From assembly GCA_002840245.1 (NCBI GenBank), contig PHAA01000011.1:62001-126000 (forward strand): DNA of 64,000 nt, in the 5' to 3' direction. Of the stretch, positions 17,508 to 26,859 are shown piece after piece. This DNA is from Firmicutes bacterium HGW-Firmicutes-15 (GTDB lineage: Bacteria; Bacillota; Syntrophomonadia; Syntrophomonadales; Syntrophomonadaceae). Within the stretch, counting starts at the first letter, position 1, and the number at the start of each line of letters is the position of its first letter. The notes below the pieces were generated by a model that saw only the letters and a program-made list of their open reading frames with translations, made no database searches and had not been told where the DNA came from. A program made the translations under genes and the position numbers.

Positions 17508-19014
17508 TTTTATCAGCCTCCTTAACAAAAATACTTTGTATAATATTACTGAAATAGGCGATAAGCAGATAAACACAGCCGCTGGCCATTAGGGGCAGAA
17601 GGAAGGATAGCTTGCCACCGAGGGGAAGAAATCTGCTGCCTAGTATTACTGCTACCATACCGGCTACCGGCAGGCCTAATTGAAACATAAAATAGAATGA
17701 ACTCCGATTCAGGAAATTCCCTATTTCCCTGCGCAATAAAAGGGCCATAATAATTGCGTAGAGTAGGAGGCAAACGGCGGTCGAAGCACTAATGCCGATA
17801 ATTCCAGATGTTCTGAAGAGCCAGAAATCTAAAAGCAGTTTCAAGCCGATACAGAGCATACTCACCAACATGGGAACCTTGAACTTCTTCAGGGCATAAT
17901 AGACCCGATTGAAAATTTCCTGGCAGGCATAGCCCACCACGGCAAAACTGTAACCCAAAAAGGCCAAGGCCGTCATGTCTGTAGATTGGCTGGTAAAAGC
18001 CCCTCGCTCATAGACCAGGGCTACGATTTCCTGGTTATAGACTAAAACCAGGACCAGATAGGGAAGCAGGATAAACAGCAGGATTTTAAAGATATTGTTC
18101 AAGAGAGACCTGATGCGAACATTATCACCGTCCAGGCAGTACTGCGATAGCCGCGGAAAAATCACCGTAGACATGGCCACGATGAAAATGCTGGTAATAG
18201 TGACAAAAAGGTTGCTCCCGAAACCCAAGGCTGCAGTTGTACCCTCCTCCAGATGAGTGGCAAAGGAACGGTCAATAATCATACATAACTGCAAAATGGA
18301 ATTACCCAGAAGAATGGGCATTAATTGTTTGAACATGAGAACCGTATGTTCATTCTTGAAGTCAAGCCTGAAGAAAAACTGATATTTTTCCTTAAACAAT
18401 ACCGGAACTTGAATCAAGAATTGTAAGAACCAGCCTAGGGTGGTTACATAGCCCAGGAAAATGATGTCTTCGCCCTTCATTAACAGGGAACCGATAACCA
18501 AGAGATTAAAGGGGATACTGATGGAAGATGACACCAGGAAATAGCTGTGTACCTGTAAGACCCCGGCGGCTACATAGGTCAAGCTCACAAAGAGCAGGGT
18601 GGGAATCATGATCCGGGTAAGCAGAACCGCCAGACCGACGACATCATCACTCAGCCCGGGAGCAATCAGCCGGGTAATCGCTGGCGCAAACACAATACCT
18701 GCCAAGCACAATAGAGTGGCCCAGAGAGTTATCTGCGCAAAAAGATTAGAAAGATAAAGGTTCCTTTCCTCCCGCGTCTTGTTATTTATGTAATAGGTTA
18801 AATCCGGGATATTTACGGATGATAGAGCCGTACCGACACTGGCAAACAAATAACCGGGAAAACTGAAGATAAGCTGGAAAAGGTCGGTTAATATGGTAGT
18901 GCCAAAAATGGACGCAAAAACAATGTCCCGCCCAAAGCCCAGCAGTTTAGACATGAAAATGACTATAGAAACGCCTATAAATGTTTTGCCTGTCTTTTGA
19001 GTTTTATTATTCAT
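17500..19014 (-). CDS. murJ: MurJ/MviN-family lipid flippase
   Basis: A 504-residue integral membrane protein of the MATE-like MOP superfamily with about 14 membrane helices. The N-terminal GFGRDIVFASIFGTTILTD is the conserved MurJ TM1 region. MurJ flips lipid II across the membrane; in this csaB-linked setting the gene could instead flip a lipid-linked secondary wall polymer unit, since many Clostridia have more than one MurJ-like gene. It starts ten bases after csaB on the reverse strand and overlaps the DUF5693 gene. Confidence 0.9.
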   Translation of the reverse strand: MNNKTQKTGKTFIGVSIVIFMSKLLGFGRDIVFASIFGTTILTDLFQLIFSFPGYLFASVGTALSSVNIPDLTYYINNKTREERNLYLSNLFAQITLWATLLCLAGIVFAPAITRLIAPGLSDDVVGLAVLLTRIMIPTLLFVSLTYVAAGVLQVHSYFLVSSSISIPFNLLVIGSLLMKGEDIIFLGYVTTLGWFLQFLIQVPVLFKEKYQFFFRLDFKNEHTVLMFKQLMPILLGNSILQLCMIIDRSFATHLEEGTTAALGFGSNLFVTITSIFIVAMSTVIFPRLSQYCLDGDNVRIRSLLNNIFKILLFILLPYLVLVLVYNQEIVALVYERGAFTSQSTDMTALAFLGYSFAVVGYACQEIFNRVYYALKKFKVPMLVSMLCIGLKLLLDFWLFRTSGIIGISASTAVCLLLYAIIMALLLRREIGNFLNRSSFYFMFQLGLPVAGMVAVILGSRFLPLGGKLSFLLPLMASGCVYLLIAYFSNIIQSIFVKEADKIE

Positions 19015-19023
19015 ACCAAAACC

Positions 19024-20100
19024 TCACGATTTTTTCACTAACGACAAGGCCAGCCGGGCGTTTTGCTCGGACTTGCGGCGCATTTCCTGGGCCTGGGTGC
19101 TGATTTTATCCTGGAGATTCACATCTCCCAGCAGGGTATCGATCTGAGCTTGCATTTCCTTATAGCCTGTTGACAGAGGTTGGAGATTAAATAGTTTTAA
19201 AAAAGCATCAACCTTAGGGTCATAAGAAATCCCGGCAAAGGGAATCCCCCGGCTGGCTGAAAAAATCAAAGCGTGCAAGCGCATGGCCACCATTAGGTCC
19301 AGGCGGGAAATCAGGGCCAGGTGCTCCTGGCTTCCCAGATGTTCGTCCAAGACATAGGCATCCTCCTTCATCAGCTTAGCAACTCGTCTGGACTCGTTCA
19401 CATCATCGGGATAGGCCATGGGAATAAAAAGAATCTGGTAGCCTCGGCTGACTAATTCGTCCAGAAGCTTAGCCAGCCGTTCCTGGTAGCCTTCCAGAGC
19501 CTGCCATTTCCGTACGGCCACTCCTACTAATGGCTTATCACCACTCCGTATATTTTTTAATAAATGCTCTATCTTGGCCTGATCAGCTGGTCCGGGTTCC
19601 AGGGAAAAAACTGGGTCAGCGGTAACCAGGAGCGGGGGGCGAGTGACCCCTAAATCCCACAGAAACTGGCGAGAGTCTTCATCACGGAGGGTAATCAGAT
19701 TTACTCGGTTGCCTATCAGGCGCATTAGGAATTTGCTGAGGCGTCGGTTAATTGGGCCGACACCTTGGGCATAAAAGATAACCGGTTTGCCAACCAACCT
19801 AGCCAGAGCCACCACACTTATATAATAAGGAAGTGAGCGGGCGCTGGTTACATCCTGAAAAATACTTCCCCCGCCGCTTATCAAGAGGTCAGCTTCTAGC
19901 AGTTCATGGAAGACCTGCCAGGGATTTTTATGATATACCGCCCGAATGCCATGCAAAGCCGAAGTCTTCTCTGGACTGCCAGAAAAAACCACAAAATCTG
20001 CAGATGGGCGGAGCCTTTTTATAGAGGAGGTTATAGCTGATAGCAGAGCTTCATCCCCTGCATTATCGAAACCATAATAACCCGAGAGGGCAATTTTCAT
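19024..20100 (-). CDS. csaB: Polysaccharide pyruvyl transferase CsaB
   Basis: Transfers pyruvate from phosphoenolpyruvate to a sugar of the secondary cell-wall polymer, making the ketal that SLH domains bind. At 358 residues it has family length. Visible are the start SGYYGFDNAGDEALLSAI, LLISGGGSIFQDVTS, VIFYAQGVGPI, VGVAVRKW and MRLHALIFSASRGIPFAGISYDPK, all typical of CsaB. It heads the reverse operon csaB-murJ-DUF5693 and is divergent from tagO. The SLH-domain subtilase at 26860 is a plausible client of the modified polymer. Confidence 0.93.
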   Translation of the reverse strand: MKIALSGYYGFDNAGDEALLSAITSSIKRLRPSADFVVFSGSPEKTSALHGIRAVYHKNPWQVFHELLEADLLISGGGSIFQDVTSARSLPYYISVVALARLVGKPVIFYAQGVGPINRRLSKFLMRLIGNRVNLITLRDEDSRQFLWDLGVTRPPLLVTADPVFSLEPGPADQAKIEHLLKNIRSGDKPLVGVAVRKWQALEGYQERLAKLLDELVSRGYQILFIPMAYPDDVNESRRVAKLMKEDAYVLDEHLGSQEHLALISRLDLMVAMRLHALIFSASRGIPFAGISYDPKVDAFLKLFNLQPLSTGYKEMQAQIDTLLGDVNLQDKISTQAQEMRRKSEQNARLALSLVKKS

Positions 20101-20231
20101 GCACTATTCCTTTCATGCGGCAGTTTTCCCCATTGATTATAACAGAATTTGCACATTTTTTGGTATATGGACAACTAATTGTTACGGTGTTAGAATAAGC
20201 CTAGATTCCGATGGGGGAGGTTTATTTTATT

Positions 20232-21299
20232 ATGTCCATATATAGACTGGCTTTTGCACTCCTGGCGGCATTTGGTATAGCTTATTTTTCCATGCCTTAC
20301 GTAATTAAGCTGGCCCATCGCCTGGGAGCAATAGACCAACCAGATAAACGCAAAGTTCATAATGGTACCATGCCACGGCTGGGAGGCCTGGCTATTTTTT
20401 CGGCTTTTATCATAGTAATGGTTATAGGGGTGCAAGTTTCCCCGGAACTATTAGGTATTATAATAGGAGGCTGTGTTATATTTCTGGTAGGCATGCTGGA
20501 TGATATTTACCAGCTGCCACCCTGGGTAAAATTAATTGGTCAAGGTATAGCAGCGTCGATTGCCATTTCTTCCGGAGTGGTGGTTAGTTTTGTAACCAAC
20601 CCCTTTGATGGACCTTTGGATCTAGGTTATCTGGGTATACCGTTAACTTTTATTTGGATTATAGGTATCAGCAACGCCATTAATTTGATCGATGGTTTGG
20701 ATGGTCTGGCAGCTGGCGTTTCTGGTATAGCTGCGGCTACCATGGGAATTGTTGCCTATTCACAGGGTCAGGAATCGGTATTTATCGTAGCGTTGGTTCT
20801 GGTGGCAGCCATATTTGGTTTTCTACCCTATAACTTCCACCCAGCCCGCACCTTTATGGGTGACGGAGGTTCCAATTTCCTGGGTTTTACCCTGGGATGC
20901 ATGGCGGTTATGGGCCTGACCAAGAGCACCGCAGTTATATCCCTCTTTGTTCCCATAGTAATTTTGGGTATACCTATTTTCGATACCTTCTTTGCCATAA
21001 TCAGGCGTATATATAATAAAGCTCCGATTTTAATGCCAGACAAATCCCATTTGCATCATCGTTTGATGGCGATCGGGTGCAGTCATCAGAGAAGTGTGCT
21101 GATTATCTATGGAATCAGTGGATTTTTCGGCCTCACGGCCATTTTCCTCAACTATGTAAACCAGCCTAAGGCTACGCTGGTTCTAGCTCTGCTCCTGTTA
21201 CTCATCGTACTGGGAGCCGAAAAGATAGGAATGCGCACCGGCGAAAAGCCCAAAGAAATGGTGAAAACCGGAAAAACAACCTTAACCCTGCACCAATAA
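20232..21299 (+). CDS. tagO: Undecaprenyl-phosphate GlcNAc-1-phosphate transferase (TagO/WecA family)
   Basis: First membrane step of wall polymer synthesis: transfers GlcNAc-1-phosphate from UDP-GlcNAc to undecaprenyl phosphate. ATG 20232 follows GGGGAGGT; the protein is 355 residues with about 11 membrane helices. Catalytic signatures are GMLDDIYQLPPWVK (the DD pair), NAINLIDGLDGLAAGVS, FMGDGGSNFLGF and the cytoplasmic HLHHRL. It is divergent from csaB and is followed by an LCP ligase, matching secondary wall polymer assembly. wecB at 58472 makes UDP-ManNAc, which the next enzyme of such pathways uses. Confidence 0.93.
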   Translation: MSIYRLAFALLAAFGIAYFSMPYVIKLAHRLGAIDQPDKRKVHNGTMPRLGGLAIFSAFIIVMVIGVQVSPELLGIIIGGCVIFLVGMLDDIYQLPPWVKLIGQGIAASIAISSGVVVSFVTNPFDGPLDLGYLGIPLTFIWIIGISNAINLIDGLDGLAAGVSGIAAATMGIVAYSQGQESVFIVALVLVAAIFGFLPYNFHPARTFMGDGGSNFLGFTLGCMAVMGLTKSTAVISLFVPIVILGIPIFDTFFAIIRRIYNKAPILMPDKSHLHHRLMAIGCSHQRSVLIIYGISGFFGLTAIFLNYVNQPKATLVLALLLLLIVLGAEKIGMRTGEKPKEMVKTGKTTLTLHQ

Positions 21300-21368
21300 A
21301 ATCAGGGTAAATAAGCTCTATCCATTCTAAATGGTCTGTATAATTCATAATCATCACCCTTCACCCTT

Positions 21369-21448
21369 CGGGTACTACTGATGTTCCCGTTGGTCACTAT
21401 TAAGGTAGCGGGTACTACTGATGTTCGCGTACGCTCACTGTTAAGGTT
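21369..21448. repeat. Two tandem 40-base modules upstream of the LCP gene
   Basis: CGGGTACTACTGATGTTC starts at 21369 and again at 21409, giving two 40-base units that differ at few positions. The same module occurs singly inside both full foldback repeats (about 13011 forward, about 8530-8570 reversed). Each unit has an inner self-complementary part around TTCGC...GCTCAC. Confidence 0.8.
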
Positions 21449-21494
21449 GCAGTGTAAAATATTTAGTCTATTCGTTCTCTTAAGGAGGTTTATC

Positions 21495-22580
21495 ATGGCT
21501 AAGAAAATGAAATCATACCTGCAATTCATGTTGATGATGGGCCTGGTTTTCGGCATCTTCTATGCTCTAGGAGTAGGGCTGGTTAGCGCATTTATACCCG
21601 GTACTGAGCAGGCGCTTAACAATGACCCGTCAGCTATTGCAGACAAGAAAAGAACCAATATCCTCATATTGGGGGTAGATGCTCGACCCGGCGATATTAA
21701 CTCGCGTTCAGATACCCTGATACTTGCTTCCATCGACCCCACGCGGAACAAGGTTGCCGTAGTTTCTATCCCTCGTGATACCCAGATTAACGGAGCCGCA
21801 GGCAGCGGTATGGATAAGATTAATAGCGCCAATGTTACCGGAGGCCCGCAGCTAGCGGTGAAAGAGGTCGAAAGACTGATGGGCGAAAAGGTCGACTATT
21901 ATGTAGAGATGAACTTCGAGGGATTTAAAAAGATAGTCGATACCCTGGGCGGGGTTAGCATAAATGTTGACCAGCGTATGTACAAACCCACGGAAGACAT
22001 CAACCTTCAACCTGGCGTGCAGCGTCTCGACGGCAGCGATGCCCTGGCTTTTGTTCGTTATCGCGGTTATGTACAGGGCGATATCGAAAGAACTGCTCAT
22101 CAGCAGGAATTTATAAAAGCCCTGGGTAAAGAGTTGCTGCAACCTGCAACCATTGCCAAGCTTCCCCAGCTTATTCGTGAAGCCAACACCTATGTGGATA
22201 CTAACCTGCGCCTCACGGATATGCTGAAAATGGCCACATGGGCACCAGGTTTCAATGCCGAATCTATTGTGGCTCAGACCTTGCCTGGATACTTCCTGGA
22301 CAAAAGGGATGCCAATGGGGTCTTGACGGCCAGCTACTGGGTGGCAGATACCAAGCAGGCCAGCACGCTCCTGGACAAAATGCTGGATGGTCAAACCGTG
22401 GCAGTATTGGTAGAGGCACCGGCTTCCGTCCAAAATACGGTTGTCCGTACGTCCGATGTCCCCAAAGTCAAAGAAGTCACGCCATCCCTGCCTAAGCAGG
22501 AACTGCCCTCCGAAAAAGACAAAGTCAACTGGGAACGATCCAACCTCCCCAGCGCCGGCCACGGAGATAAGATAATATAA
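21495..22580 (+). CDS. LytR-CpsA-Psr (LCP) family wall polymer ligase
   Basis: Extracytoplasmic phosphotransferase that attaches lipid-linked glycopolymers to peptidoglycan. ATG 21495 follows TAAGGAGGTT; 361 residues with one N-terminal membrane helix (FMLMMGLVFGIFYALGVGLV). LCP signatures include DARPGDINSRSDTLILASID, VVSIPRDTQI, DKINSANVTGG, FEGFKKIVDTLGGV and LDGSDALAFVRYR, with the arginines and aspartates that bind the pyrophosphate. It follows tagO and so probably attaches the TagO-initiated polymer. A strong terminator follows. Confidence 0.94.
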   Translation: MAKKMKSYLQFMLMMGLVFGIFYALGVGLVSAFIPGTEQALNNDPSAIADKKRTNILILGVDARPGDINSRSDTLILASIDPTRNKVAVVSIPRDTQINGAAGSGMDKINSANVTGGPQLAVKEVERLMGEKVDYYVEMNFEGFKKIVDTLGGVSINVDQRMYKPTEDINLQPGVQRLDGSDALAFVRYRGYVQGDIERTAHQQEFIKALGKELLQPATIAKLPQLIREANTYVDTNLRLTDMLKMATWAPGFNAESIVAQTLPGYFLDKRDANGVLTASYWVADTKQASTLLDKMLDGQTVAVLVEAPASVQNTVVRTSDVPKVKEVTPSLPKQELPSEKDKVNWERSNLPSAGHGDKII

Positions 22581-22593
22581 AAGCAGGTATCAT

Positions 22594-22621
22594 AACTTGG
22601 GGCTTAGCCCCAAGTTTTTTT
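22594..22621 (+). terminator. Rho-independent terminator after the LCP gene
   Basis: AACTTGGGGC and GCCCCAAGTT form a ten-base stem with a three-base loop, followed by seven T. The 150 bases between here and the next gene hold only its ribosome site. Confidence 0.93.
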
Positions 22622-22769
22622 GCGCTCCCCCGCTGGGGACATTCCTTCAAAGAAGGTGTTTCTCAATTAGATAGATCAATATGGGATTACGTTTAGGCCG
22701 GATAGCGACCAAGGAGATTAAGCTGGAATAGTTTGGATACTTGCGAATGCTGGGTTGGGAGGTTAAAGG

Positions 22770-23426
22770 ATGAAGAAGCCAAGGAAATTTTTATCAAAAA
22801 AGATAATTGTAATCCTATTTATTCTATCAGGAATTTTGGTGCTAGGAAGATTATCCCTGCCCGGTTTGGGAAGTTTCCTGGTAGCTCAGGACCAGCCCCA
22901 GCATAGCGATATAATTGTTGTCTTGATGGGCAGCGGACCCGACCGGATGCTGGGAGCGGTGGATCTATACCAGGACGGGTATGCGGATAATATCGTGATG
23001 GTGAGGAACAATGTTGCAGGCTATAACCAGGTTGTGAGTAAAGGGGTGAAGATTCCCCATGACACGGAGCTGGCCCAGATGGTGGCAGTGCAGTTGGGTG
23101 TTTCGCAGGATAATGTTCTTATTATACCTGGGGATGCTCTTAGCACTCAGGATGAGGCCAGGCAGGTGAGGGAGTATTTGCGGGATAAGCAGGATATTGA
23201 TTCAATGATTCTGGTTACGTCCAAATACCATTCGGGTCGTGCCAAGAAGATTTTTGTACGGGCTATGAGTTCAATGGATCGCGAAATTAAGGTGACATCT
23301 TGTCCTAGCCAGTATGACGGTTTTAATGCGGAGCACTGGTGGCAGAGCCGGGAGGATCTTAAGATTGGGGTTATGGAATACATAAAGCTGTTCGAATTTT
23401 ATGGGTATGAGCAATATGAATTATGA
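22770..23426 (+). CDS. YdcF-like (DUF218) membrane-anchored protein
   Basis: A 218-residue protein with one N-terminal membrane helix (KIIVILFILSGILVLGRL) and an extracytoplasmic DUF218/YdcF alpha/beta domain: SDIIVVLMGSGPDRM, GDALSTQDEARQV and LVTSKYHSGRAKKIF are the usual family positions. Members are linked to envelope and polysaccharide functions but the reaction is not established. GGGAGG precedes the ATG. It stands alone between a terminator and a 256-base gap. Confidence 0.85.
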   Translation: MKKPRKFLSKKIIVILFILSGILVLGRLSLPGLGSFLVAQDQPQHSDIIVVLMGSGPDRMLGAVDLYQDGYADNIVMVRNNVAGYNQVVSKGVKIPHDTELAQMVAVQLGVSQDNVLIIPGDALSTQDEARQVREYLRDKQDIDSMILVTSKYHSGRAKKIFVRAMSSMDREIKVTSCPSQYDGFNAEHWWQSREDLKIGVMEYIKLFEFYGYEQYEL

Positions 23427-23682
23427 GCCATAGCTTGAAATAAATTGGGTTCAGTTTGCGGGCTATAGAAGAGATTCTACACTTACTATTGAATTTATAC
23501 GAATGCGGCGTTAACGATCTGATAAACACTGATCTTTAAACTGGCCGGATAATCTGAGCATACTTTTGTTTGGGAATCTGTTTTTGCGTTAAAATGGAAA
23601 AAAATTACAGGACTTAGGTACATTACTGGAATATGATGTAGGGTAATTTTTTATTTTAGCAGGAAAGACAGGTGAATGAATA

Positions 23683-24288
23683 ATGTTGAGGATTCAGTTG
23701 GAGACGATCAGGGAGGAGATCATCGGGATCAGGCCGCTATATACGGATACGGGGAATGCGACCATCATCTATCTGCGGGAGGGTGAGGTCATGGATACCC
23801 GGGGGTGTCGCTCTGTATCAAATGCTCTGGCCTCTTGTTATGCGATTGACCTGACGGCGCAGCGGCGAAACCTGGAGGAGAGCTTAGGCCGCAAAGGAAT
23901 TTTACCATTCCACTTGGGGGCGGAAAGGGTTTTCATACCGCTAAAGATGCGCCGGCCGGTTAGTGAGAATGATGTGGTATACGGGTATGTGGATGTTCGG
24001 TATATAGGAGATGTAGATATAATCGGGAAGACGTGCTGTTTGCTTACGCTGACTGATAGCCGGCAGATAGAGATTCTGAGCAGTCAAAATACTATACGGC
24101 AGAGTCAGCATGTTGGGCAGCGTCTGCTGGATTTGCTGCAGGCTGAGCAGGGTGTAGATCCGGGAATGAAGAGTGTGCACCAGCTGGTCGACGAAGCAGT
24201 AAATGCCTTTCGGGAGATTCGGGAAATTAAAATGAAGGTCGATAATATCGAGGAAATGGTTGGAGCGGGTAGGAAGAATAATGGATAG
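23683..24288 (+). CDS. ComK-like protein (putative competence-type regulator)
   Basis: A 201-residue soluble protein. Its middle follows the pattern of Bacillus ComK as I recall it: GNATIIYLRE near the start (ComK NGATIAVLPE), SLGRKGILPF (ComK GRKAGTYEV), VFIPLKMRRPVSENDVVYGY then VDVRY (ComK IFLFPTLSS...WISHVHV), and LTDSRQIEILSSQNTIRQSQ (ComK FSNGKTMELPISYNSFENQ). Order and spacing agree although identity is low. ComK binds DNA and activates DNA-uptake genes in Bacilli; whether this protein does so is inference. The C-terminal 40 residues are helical and charged. The 256 bases before it contain no other gene. A comF gene starts at 63637. Confidence 0.55.
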   Translation: MLRIQLETIREEIIGIRPLYTDTGNATIIYLREGEVMDTRGCRSVSNALASCYAIDLTAQRRNLEESLGRKGILPFHLGAERVFIPLKMRRPVSENDVVYGYVDVRYIGDVDIIGKTCCLLTLTDSRQIEILSSQNTIRQSQHVGQRLLDLLQAEQGVDPGMKSVHQLVDEAVNAFREIREIKMKVDNIEEMVGAGRKNNG

Positions 24289-24448
24289 CAGGCATTGGTC
24301 ATTTTTATGAATGTGCTCAGAGGAAGTGCATTGGTGAGATGGCCAGTATTTATTTTCTGAACTGAAACGACAAATTTTCCTATAATAAATTCGCTAATCG
24401 TGAAAGAGTTTTGGTAAAATGGGAGTATATAGTAGGGAAAACTATTTT

Positions 24449-24457
24449 TGCTATAAT
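24449..24457 (+). promoter_or_regulatory. Extended -10 promoter before the amidase gene
   Basis: TGCTATAAT lies 65 bases before the amidase ATG in an AT-rich stretch that also has weaker -10-like sites upstream. The -35 region is not clear. Confidence 0.4.
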
Positions 24458-24521
24458 GATCAGGCAGGACTTGTAGATCAAAATGTCGAATTAAGCATGC
24501 TAATTGTGTAAGGGTGGTTTT

Positions 24522-26681
24522 ATGTTAAGAGAAATTAGAAGCAAATCTATTAATACGCTATTATTATTAACGGTCGCCATATATCTTACCTTACTGCTGG
24601 GTTCATTGCCTGGCAGTGCCAATGCCGAAACTGGTATAGTAAGCGGAAGTGTAGTGAATATTCGCTCCGGGCCGGGTACTCAGTATAATATAGCAGGAAC
24701 CATTTATAAAAATGCCAGTGTTGAAATGCTGTCAAAAACCGGAGAATGGTATAAAGTCAAGTACGGAACAGTTAGTGGTTGGATAAACCAATCTTTACTG
24801 AGTAAAAATACATCTGAAAAATACCTAAAAGTGAACCAAGATGTGGTAAATCTTCGTTCGGGACCCGGTATTACTAATAAGATGGTGGCACAGGTATATA
24901 AGGGAGATTCATTAGTTCTTTTGGAAGTTCAGGGTGAATGGAATAAGGTGAAAACAGCCAGCGGCCAGGTTGCTTATATACGCTCGGATATGGTTGGTGA
25001 AGAGAATATGCCGGCTGCTGCAGTGTCTGTATCAGCTCCTGCCTCACCAATCCCTTCGCTGCCACCTGCAACTGGGTTAACCAACCCGATAGTAATGCTG
25101 GATGGCAAGCAAATGGCTTTCGAAGTGCTGCCCCGAATTGAAAACAACCGGGTAATGGTTCCCCTGCGGGCTATATTTGAGGCGATGGGAGCACAGGTAG
25201 AATGGAATCAGGCAACGCAAACCGCTACGGCTGTCAAAGATAATATCACAGTAGTGCTGCCATTGAATTCCACCCAACCAACCGTAAATGGGGTAGCTTG
25301 GCAACTGGATGTTCCGGCCAAGATAGTTCAGCAAAGAACCCTGGCTCCCTTGCGTTTTGTGGGCGAAGCTTTGGGTGGAACAGCCACCTGGGATCAGGCG
25401 AACTGCACAGTTGTTCTGCAAACCCCGCCCCCACCTGAACCGGTACTGCAGCCCTTACCACCACCTGTTCCTCAATTTGAAGGATTGCGTATGTTGTCGG
25501 AGCGGGATGACAGCGGTCTTAGAATAGTTATGGGATCTTCGGCAAAGCTGGAAACGAAGATAGACAAAACCAGCAGCAAGGTTAGGTATGAATTTTCTAA
25601 TCGGCAGATAGATGGAACCAGCTATATAGAGGTACCCTTTGGAACCCAGATTCTTAAGGTTCAGGGCAGCAACCAAGTAAATAATGCGGTGGTGGAGATA
25701 CAGATTCCTGCTGGAGTAGAATACCGGACTGCGACTGAGCTTGAAGGGAAAAAGGAAGTGCTTACCATACCTAACTTTATTACTGGGGTGGAAAGAAAAA
25801 CCTTCGGCAGCAGCGGGGAAAAAATTACTATAAGTTCGAATTTGCCCCTGACCTATACCTCCAGCCAAACCGGAACCAGGCTGGAAGTGGTATTTAGCAA
25901 TGTCCTGCCTGGTAAAGCACTAAGTGATTACAAGTATGACAGCCGCCTGATTAGCAGCATGGGGTTTAAGACTAAAACAACGGGTTCGGTTAGTCAGACG
26001 GTATTAACTCTGGTCACCAACAAAGCAGCAAAATTTTCGTTAGGTTCGAGCAGTGACGGAACTACCCTCAATATAATGTTTATCGACCAGAGTGAAATTC
26101 AGCCGCGTGTTCCTATGGTGGTGCTGGATCCCGGGCATGGTGGCAAGGACACCGGAGCACGGGGATATAATGTGAATGAAAAAGATGTCAATCTGGATGT
26201 AGCCTTGAAGGTAGGGCAAATCCTCACTCAAAAAGGTATTAAGGTAGGATATACCCGCACTGATGATACCTATTTGAGCCTAATTGAGGAAGCCACCGTG
26301 GGGAACCTTTATAATGCTGCGATTTTTGTTGGTATACATTGTAACTCCTGTGATAACCCCGGCCCGTCAGGTACGGAGACCTGGTACTATGCACCCTCGA
26401 CAATACCAGAGCTCTATATCCAGAAGGATGAGCGCTATAGCCTGGCGACCTACCTGCAGAAGGCCATGATTGCAAAGTTAGGTCTCAATGACAGAGGGGT
26501 GAAGCATGGCAATTTAGCCGTATTACGGAATACCCAGATGCCCTCGGCTTTGGTAGAAATGGCATTTATTAATAGCCCCACCGAAGGCGAGCTATTGAAA
26601 CAACAAAACTTCAGGCAAATGGCGGCGCAAGCGATAGCTGATGGAATAGCGGCATATATGAAAGAGAGTATTAAGCGTTAG
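24522..26681 (+). CDS. Multidomain N-acetylmuramoyl-L-alanine amidase
   Basis: Secreted peptidoglycan hydrolase of 719 residues. Domains in order: signal peptide (1-35), two bacterial SH3 domains (about 38-95 and 100-160, each with VxxxNxRSGPGxxxxxxG), a Pro-rich linker, a copper-amine-oxidase-like repeat (about 188-302, with NNRVMVPLRAIFEAMGA and RTLAPLRFVGEALGG), a Pro linker, an AMIN-like beta domain (about 325-520), and a catalytic Amidase_3 domain (533-715). Zinc ligands fit His539 in VVLDPGHGGKDTGA, Glu553 in VNEKDVN and the histidine of VGIHCNS. ATG 24522 is preferred because AGGGTGG precedes it. It stands as its own unit. Confidence 0.94.
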   Translation: MLREIRSKSINTLLLLTVAIYLTLLLGSLPGSANAETGIVSGSVVNIRSGPGTQYNIAGTIYKNASVEMLSKTGEWYKVKYGTVSGWINQSLLSKNTSEKYLKVNQDVVNLRSGPGITNKMVAQVYKGDSLVLLEVQGEWNKVKTASGQVAYIRSDMVGEENMPAAAVSVSAPASPIPSLPPATGLTNPIVMLDGKQMAFEVLPRIENNRVMVPLRAIFEAMGAQVEWNQATQTATAVKDNITVVLPLNSTQPTVNGVAWQLDVPAKIVQQRTLAPLRFVGEALGGTATWDQANCTVVLQTPPPPEPVLQPLPPPVPQFEGLRMLSERDDSGLRIVMGSSAKLETKIDKTSSKVRYEFSNRQIDGTSYIEVPFGTQILKVQGSNQVNNAVVEIQIPAGVEYRTATELEGKKEVLTIPNFITGVERKTFGSSGEKITISSNLPLTYTSSQTGTRLEVVFSNVLPGKALSDYKYDSRLISSMGFKTKTTGSVSQTVLTLVTNKAAKFSLGSSSDGTTLNIMFIDQSEIQPRVPMVVLDPGHGGKDTGARGYNVNEKDVNLDVALKVGQILTQKGIKVGYTRTDDTYLSLIEEATVGNLYNAAIFVGIHCNSCDNPGPSGTETWYYAPSTIPELYIQKDERYSLATYLQKAMIAKLGLNDRGVKHGNLAVLRNTQMPSALVEMAFINSPTEGELLKQQNFRQMAAQAIADGIAAYMKESIKR

Positions 26682-26804
26682 TGGAAGTGAGCCGATTTTA
26701 GAGTTCTATTGACCAGATAAAATATTGGTCTACCCTGGCAGGAAAGAAATAATCCGCAAAAAAAATAGCGAGAATAGTAAAATTTGCAGGATAATACTGG
26801 GCAT

Positions 26805-26835
26805 TTGACGAATAAAAATATTTAAATGTTAAAAT
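26805..26835 (+). promoter_or_regulatory. Possible promoter of the SLH-subtilase gene
   Basis: TTGACG at 26805 and TAAAAT at 26830, separated by 19 AT-rich bases. The -35 is good; the spacing is long. Confidence 0.35.
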
Positions 26836-26859
26836 ATACATATTAAGGAGCCTTTATAC

